Assembly: GCA_007844125.1 (NCBI GenBank)
Contig: CM017567.1
Coordinates: 39,015,440-39,079,439 of the forward strand
DNA: 64,000 nt
Source of the DNA: Sinonovacula constricta
Lineage: Eukaryota > Mollusca > Bivalvia > Cardiida > Solecurtidae
Direction: 5' to 3'
The notes beneath the pieces are model-generated. The model was not told the origin of the DNA, ran no database searches, and saw only the letters and a list, made by a program, of their open reading frames with translations. Position 1 is the first letter of the stretch. Every line of letters begins with the position of its first letter. Shown piece after piece: positions 12,001-21,000 of this stretch. The translations under genes were made by a program, and so were the position numbers.

Positions 12001-15000
12001 AATCAAAAGAAACACAATCACAAAGATGTTTATTTTTAGCACCCAACGGGGGTCTCAGACTACAGGTCGTACCATCAACTCTCAGGTGCTGTCCATACAA
12101 CTGCTGCCCGAAGCACCGAAAGTGTTGAACCCACCTATTCAATTGACCTTTAGCATAGATAAGGTACGGCAAATTTACCCACTATAGTGTATTTGCAAAT
12201 CGAGCTAAACAACAAATAAAGTTAATTTACATTATGTTCTTAGCAAATCCTTTGATGTTGGTATGATGTATTAAAAATGTTATAAGTGCAACATTAGTAT
12301 GTTATGTTTAAATGAACGTATACACGCTGATTCATTTCGTGACTATGTACATGTTCAGATTTGTATTCGGCGTTGAACTGCTATACAGTGCTTGGTAACT
12401 GTGACCGATTATTAACAGGTCTTAAATGTGTTACTCGTACTTAAACTTTATAAAATAATTCAAATAAAATTGAAATAGACTGAGTGTTTTATCTTCGACG
12501 AGTTTGTCTTCTTTTCAGTTGGAGGAAGATTTTGAGTCGCTGTGTTCATTTTGGACATCAAGTAAACAGTAAGAGCAAATATTTGTGTTTGCAGTGAATG
12601 TTCGCCAGAAACATGATATACTATGCAATATAAGTAGAAAGTAATACAATAAAAAGATTGAAATCGACCTTATGATTTTAACATGTTTAAGACACAAATT
12701 GTATTATTCTTAAAAACAATATTAGATCTAATTTATTTAATAAGATAAGAAAAGTTTTTTTTTTTCTGGAGTCGACACGCCTTCGTGATAATACAATCTT
12801 CAATAATTGGTTCCAAAACAAACACAGTATGTATTTTGTCTGTTTTGTCAAAATTATCCGACAAAGTGTCAGAATGATATCTATATTTGATATGACAACA
12901 ATTGTTATATTTCTAACTGGGTAAAACAACATAACTATCACAAATGCGTCATGGCTGTGTACATACGCTGATACAAATACCTTTAAAACGATTTATAGTT
13001 TCAACGCTATAGGCATTTTATATAAGCCATAATAATATCGCTATTTGTATGTTTATATTGTGATCATTTCAGCGGCACCCAAGGAGGATGGTCTACAAGC
13101 GGCTGTGAAAGAACAATGGCCAACACCACTACCGTTCAGTGCTCCTGCAGTCACCTCACCAACTTTGCGATCTTAACGAGTCCTAAGGAAACGGTTGTGT
13201 TTATGTCATATTATATCTGTTTATCCTTTAAGTTTTTAGTCTGTTCTCTTATTTGGCCTTTTTCATTAGTTCTAAAAAAAACAAAGAACTTCTTTGACAT
13301 TCAAGTTCTTAATTTATAATTTATTTAGTCATCCCAACAACTTCCCTATCCTCATTAGCCGAAATGTAGATGTTAAGTTTAATAATTTAATAGCTTTCAA
13401 CGAATAAATTAGACCTATGGTGTATTTTTGTACTGGCTTTGGGATTTTAGCGAAAGCACATGCAATCTTTACCAGACATATACCGGTTGCCATAAACTAA
13501 ACTGCATTCGTTTGTTGCCTTCTTCTTGATAGCAGTTTTGGATACTACTATACTTTAATAATTCGCCACAATAATGAAAGCCTGTCAAAATTTAATTGTG
13601 TTTGAATGTATTATTCTTAACATGCATGTTAAATATAAAATTTTAATTTAGACACCATTAACTATTCAATTAGTTTCTCATTCATACTTTCATATTCTTT
13701 GTTTAATTATATATAAATTTATAAAGTTTAAATTTGGAAACACGTTGAAAGTCATTTTTGACAGTCATTTATTAATGTGCTTACAGCCCGTCCACCATCA
13801 GAGTGCATTAACCCTAATTTCTTTGACCGGATGTGGCCTCTCCATTGTTTGTCTTGTTATCACGCTTATCATCCACTTGTTTTACTGGAAGTAAGTATTG
13901 ACATTTACTAAATGAAAACTAAAGATAATCCTTCGCAAGAACTTTTGAGGCATATTATGGTAACTTTATTCACCAAGAGTGGCTAGCGTTGAACTTATAA
14001 TCAGCATTGTTTCTAAATTCATACAAGCTTACTCCAATTCAAGGTACCTAAAATTGTTTAAACATTGATAAATTAGCATCAATTAACACCATTTTGATTA
14101 AGTAGCCCAAAGTATAACTACACATGTTATATGTTTTAAATTTAGTCTTTTTACGTTTTAAATAATCCAATATTTTAACAGGTTTTTGAAAGGGGACAGA
14201 AATGTTCTGGCTTTAACACTGTGTGGCAGTCTGCTGGTGGCATATCTTCTGTTTGTGTTCGGCGTCACAAGAACAAATGTCAAGGTATGTCAGACACGAA
14301 CATAATGGTCTTTAATGTTTCCTTCTCTTAGGAAGATCCCTTTTCACTGATAGTTCTGAGGTGTGAAGTTGTTTAGAATTTCAAAGCGACATACGGAACT
14401 TTTTTCATAACAATGTCAATCCATGGTTAGATACTATCATACACAATAGGTTATGGCAATAAGTCCAGTATTTATAAACAGCATAATAAAATGTGAGAAA
14501 GATCAACAAATCAAAGAATATAGTTCTTGCAAAAGGTGGATAAATTTATCCGAAATTTATCAGAGACATCTGAACTTTCATCGGACTGCTGCTACCTCGT
14601 GCTACCTGTAACCGTTTTGTAGACATCAGCAGCCGACATGGAAGAGACGATTACATTCTCTTTCTTTACTGCTTCAGATAAAGAATTAAAAAAAAGTTGA
14701 TAGAAAGGCGAATGGTTTTTGGTTGTAAATTCTTTAAGTTTATCAGTAACTTATTTTTAGAAAATATGAGCCATAGCGAGAGCAACTAACAGTATGATTT
14801 TATTTTATCGTTTTTAGGGGGAATAAGGAGAATGGATATAAAATTTGACTAGGTTCGCTTATTTAAAAATTCGATTAACAGTCTCAAAAGGAAAACGCTA
14901 AGAATTAAACGATTGCAAACTCTTCGGACTTTTCACTTACATGAATTTAACAAACAAGCAGTGTTAATATCTAGTAAACATTTAAAAAATGTACCTACCT

Positions 15001-18000
15001 GGGAAATAGTATTCGTTTAACGAATCGCATTCGGAAGCTAGCTATAAAAACAACATGGTTTAACGAATATGTGTCTGTTAAGGTTGTTTTGTTTCAGTAT
15101 GGTTTTAACATTTACGTAGGTAAGCTAGTTGTTCTATTATTAAAACGTACCTGCAAGGTAGTCCTATGACTGGATTGTGTGTTTTTTTTGTTGTATTTTC
15201 ACGTCTTTCAACTACAGAGCGTGTGTACGACAATTGCGGTACTGCTGCATTACAATTTCCTACTGGTGTTCTTCTTGCTGTTGTCTGAGGGTATCTACAT
15301 GATGTTCCAAGTGGTGTTTCCTTTCCACAAGAAGTCACACCTGAAGCTATTTCTAATCGGATCGTTCGGTAATCACTAGATTATATAAAACATACATTTC
15401 CTTTTGTGCAACTTCTTAATGATTATTACATACGGACACATGTAAAACAGGAGAATGGACAAGAAAAATAAGAAAAAAATAAGCTGTGTTATAGGCAGCC
15501 AATCAAACTCGTAGCATCGTTTTGTCATGAAGCTGATTTATAACTTGTCATTTCATAATTAAAAGTTCATGGATTTATAATTACAAAAAGGTCTATTTAC
15601 AATGATACAATACGCATATCTTAGATCTCGAACAAGCGATAAAAAGGCACATACTTAATAGAATTGTAAAATTGACCAATAAACTGATACGAGACTTTGT
15701 ACGGTAAAGAAAAGAAAGAGATTCCACCTTAAAAGGTCACTCAGCAAAAGCACCGCTTGGAGCTCCATCATTGTAACGTCAATGTAACATAAGTATCCTA
15801 TTAAAGGGAGAGTACTGTTAATAGGCACTAGTAAATAACGGAGGTTTGTTTTCACCTCTTGAAAGAACCGAAAAGAAAAGAAATGTTTTAAGCGTGTGAA
15901 CCTTTAATCCCTCCATATTTCATTTGCGTATAACTTAGTTCAATCAGGACTCAGTGGCTGTTTACAGATTTAAAGACATCAGACATACCAAAATCTGAAG
16001 ATCATTTACGATGGTATTTATGAGGAAGTCGCTCCAACATATATTTTCGTCTTTAGACATTTTGCATTGATTTGACAAGAAAATGTGCGCTCTACTATTT
16101 GAATATAATTTAGTTAAAAAGCATAGACATGGGGATACTTTAGAATCAATGCCACTTGTCAGCGATATTCCGACCCTGTCCTTATACCCTTCTCAAATAC
16201 CACTTTAGCCTGGTGTTTTTTTCCAGCCTATCATACCCCGTCGTTACTATTCTTCCCCACACTACTATTATGACCCACACAAGAAATCGCCACCACTATT
16301 CTTACCCACATTTAGTATATCCAGCCAAAGCCATGCTATAAGCATGTATCATATTTCAGTTGTTTTACCATACTCAACTGATGTCTTTTTAAAATGTGTT
16401 CCATTGTGTGTTTCAAAACATAATTTAAATAGCTCTTAAAAGATAAATGTCCAAAGAAAAATCATATAATATTGACTGTGTTATTAACTCAATATTTGCA
16501 GAATTTGATAGAACATGTTCAATTAAAGAAGTACTTTTTATTTTATTTGAGATGCAAAGTTAGGATTACACAACCGAGAAACATTTGTGGCGATACCTTT
16601 AAAACACATTGACATATTAATTTATTTCTGATAGCTGTGTATGTGATCCATCTTACTTTGTCCTGTTCACAGATATGGCACATTCGTAATACATTCTGTC
16701 TTTTCAGTACTTCCGGCCGTTTTCGTAGGTATATCGGCCTCTACGACCCAACTGGACGGTTATGGAAACGACAAATAGTAAGTTTATCTTCATTCAACAC
16801 AAACAGGCTAGTTATATTGTTTATATGTAGCACACAAATTTATACTCGCCGAAAAGTCTCGAAGGAGCAAATAGTCACGGCTTCGTCCGTCGTCAGTCTG
16901 TCCGTCCGCCCATCCTTCAGTTTGTCCGTTTGTCGCGCATTTGACAGGGCTATATCACAGAAACCGCTGGATTTAATTAATTGAAGCTTCATGGGAAGCA
17001 TTAATAGTTAAATGAAATGCGCATATAGAGTTATTGCCCTTTCTTAAATTCTGTATGATGTGATATAGGACCATGCGTGTCCTGGCTATTTTTCAGCAAA
17101 CGCCAATTGGAATTTATTGACACTTTATGGGAAGTTCTAATAAGTGCAAATGTAGATATTGTATTTTTCAAAAAGTTATTGGCCTTTGCATTGTCTGCAA
17201 ATGACTATCTAGAAAAGCGTTGAAAATCTTCTTGTCAGAAACTGCAATACCTAGCGCTTTGAACATACTTATCCTCCTTGTGTAGCCACTATAAGTTTTT
17301 TTTATATTTAATGGTACAACAAACATGACCACAAGGGCTTGGCTATTTTCCTATATGGCTATGTAGGCCTTAATGGCTATATATTGCATCTTTTAAAGTC
17401 TTCTTGTCAGAAACTGCAAGATCTAGAGCCGTGAAATTTGGTAAACTAGTTTCTTACCTATCCCCATATCAAAATTGGTAAAACAATGAGCCCTTTAGCT
17501 ACATATAGAATATTTTCCTGTATCCAGGTAAACCCCCGAGGAAAATCCATCGGTTCCACCAATATCTTGTTGAGAAATTTCTCACATAATTAGTTAAAAA
17601 AACTTTAAATCATAACGATGAGTTTTATTGTGTTCGTATTCGTTTTTACCGTTTCCTTGTTATAAAAGTTACACATTGTACCTCTATCGTGTGTTGCTTG
17701 TATTTTTTTATTTTCATATTTGTTCGATTCGTTGTTATTTTATCAATGTGCCTTGTCATACTTTTGTTTTACTACGACTGTTTCTACCATTTTAGCTGCT
17801 GGCTTATTGTTAACTCTATGGCTTTCTGGATGTTCGTAGGTCCCGTTTTGTTTGTGATAATAGTAAGTATATGCTTGATCATTTGCCAACTAAGTTCCTT
17901 TTTTGTGATGGTAGTGTGTATAAGGCTTGACAATTTATCAACTAAGTTCTCTGTTTGTGATTATAGCAAGTATAAGGCTTGAGCATTTATCTCCAATTTT

Positions 18001-21000
18001 TTACCATTATATTATGTTAAACTTCCTAGTAGTTAATTCGAACATTCAAAAACATCAACAGAGTATATCTAAATTAATTTCTTAGAAGTTTTATTGTTAT
18101 GTTTTCGCAACCATAATGTATCGAGAAATTAGCATTCTGGAAATATGATTATCATTTTCACTCATCGGTGAGGATTTGTTACCTAACTTAATTGTTTGTG
18201 TTTGACCGTATTAAATACATGTTATTTACAATATTTATAACACTTAACAGTTTTAATTTTGATTTATACCCTTCCATTCAAATGGATTATCGTAACTTGC
18301 ATTGGCACGGTGCCTCTTATGGTGTCTCTTATGGATTGCATTTTTTATGTGGACGGCAGTGTAGCTGGCAAAGAAGGAAAGCGCAGCTGTTCTCTGAGAC
18401 CTTTTTTAGAGAAACAAGTATTCCGTTTTTTAACATTGTAATAATAATGTATAGCTTGTATTTGCCGTAACTGTCTCGCATTGATTGTCACTATGATCTG
18501 CATCAAGTTTAATCCTGTTTACTAACAAACTGTTTTTTTCTTTTTTTAGGTAAATCTGACCATCATTATTCTAATAATTAGAAAAATGTACGGAACCAAA
18601 TGGATCAAGAACATGAGCCAGCGTGAAAAGGCCAAGTAATTGCAAACAATAACTCAATCAGAAAAAAGTTGCGAGGCTGTCTGTTCGGTTTTAAATTTTC
18701 AAATAGAGAGTTTTCTAGCTGGCATGTAGTGCGCCGTGAGTCTCCATTTAACATTGCTCTTCCTCCAATATCAGCTGGGTGCTTCCTTTAAGGTGGTAAC
18801 CGACAGATTGGACAAAAGGAATTTCTTCAAACAACCAAATCCATTGAAGTTGAACAGGTCCGGCGAAGTGTTTTTTATATATGGCCTACGTCCATGTGAG
18901 AAGTGAAACTTAACAACCATTCGCATTACAAACATGTATTTTTTTTGTGAGCCACGCCGCCCAGTTATTTATTTTTAAACTAAGAAAAACACACGGCCTC
19001 TTTTATTGTAAATCAAGTTATATTATATTGCGGGTTGTACGCTATGATGTTCTTTTTGCAAAATCCCTTGCAATATACATTTATAGTTTGGAAAATACTG
19101 ACCACTTTGAGCAACTTTGTCGAGATGTACTTTCTTACGATTAAAACTGTGTCTTTACTTATACTTAATTGTGAATTTCTCCAGAAATCATGCATAAATA
19201 CCAACAACAGGTAAGGTATTGTTATATGCAACTGATAAAGGCAAATTGGCATAGACCACCTTCAATGACCACGTTTGTGTACCTGCGATGTATCCCAAAA
19301 CAGAACAAGCAAACATATAACAATACAGTTTGAAGATTTAAATTGAAGTTATATTTATTCTTTCGTCTTTTAGTATATTTGCGAACCTTCTTATGTATTT
19401 TATGGCATATGTCTTCAGAACCTTGGTCAGCAAAACACTGGTTTTGTTGCCCGTGATGGGAGTCACTTGGCTGTTCGGGATCTTGTCCGTTCATGATTCC
19501 GCTATATGGTTGAAGTATCTGTTCGTGATTTTCAACAGCTTTCAGGTACATTGTTCACTTATTACATCATACAAGTCTTCCTTGAAAACTTGTTTAGACA
19601 CTATTTTTGTCAACATTATTTTATTTATCTTCGGCAGCTCTCACGTGGACTGTTTGTTGTTTCGCCATCTTAGTTTTCAGATACATGTCTACTGTTAATA
19701 CCAAAATACGTCCTCTTTAACAGTTTGGATTTACTCTGTCCACTTTCTACAGCATTATCTTTATCGTCATCTAAACCTAGTCTTCCGTATTGTAGTTGTC
19801 GAAGTGATAAGACACCGGGTCTGCGGGTCAGTCGTTCGAGACGAATACCAATCAGATGATCTCATTACTTTAGAAAGTGATGGTTCTGCACATTGTCTCT
19901 GAAAGTAACCATATGAAGACGTGTTGTATACAGAAAGTAGACAAAAGTGGTTGATAAATTGTGAAAACATTGTTTTCTAATGTAATGACATCAGCAGGAA
20001 TAAAACAAAAAGACAATTAAGTACAGCCCTAACACAACTTTCGATTTATTATTTACATTTTCTAATGTCTTTCGAATTAGTTATTGTTATATTATAACTG
20101 TTTGTTTCAGGGACTTTTTATTTTCATCTTCCATTGCGTCATGAACAGACAGGTGTGTATACTTCCACACAGTCAAAACATTACGAAATATCTCAGCTGG
20201 ACTAAATTGTATGACCCACACTTTGACTATTCGTTGTACTTGTTGTTAATTTCGGCGTTGAACAAGCTAAGTGTACGCCAAGTGTGTAAATCAAAAATAA
20301 AAGTGGATTCTTGAATATGTTTTTGTGCGACTGAGTCTGGGCGCGTGTTGGTATGGCGTTCCTTATTATACTTGCGTGTTTTCTTTTGTATATTCTTACT
20401 TATACTTGCGTGTTTTCTGTTGTATATTCTTACATGTTTAGCAGTGTAATCATGTTATAATATACTCAAAGATAACTATCATTTTTTCTAGCTGCGAGCA
20501 GTCATTACGAAGTCTCAGAAACCGGCACCAACCTTTTCCGAGGAGACATCGGTAAGCAAAATCCAATCAACTTAGGTATAACGCTCAATGTTTATTAAGG
20601 CTGCTAAATTTAACGATTTATGACACAAAAATATTAATGTAAATATTTAATTTAACATTGATTCATATCCTTTTTCGCCTTCAAAACAAATCTAGATAAT
20701 ACATTTAAGCTTAGCTCTGTTTTGTTGCTTACCTTTGGAACAAATACGAACATTCTGTTAAAAATGAGCTCGCACTACCACATGTAGCATTTAATATAAT
20801 TGCTCAGCACAGACTTTACTTTTGTAATTCTAGATATATACTAAAACTCAAACAAATATATTAAACTGCATTAGATATAGCGGCGACAGATTTTAATAGG
20901 TAAATTAGAAAAGGTCCTATCAAAATGTTCACAGATATTTAAATCTTTATTACTCCCAAGACAAAGGTAAACAGGGAACATGTAAACATGACAAAACATA

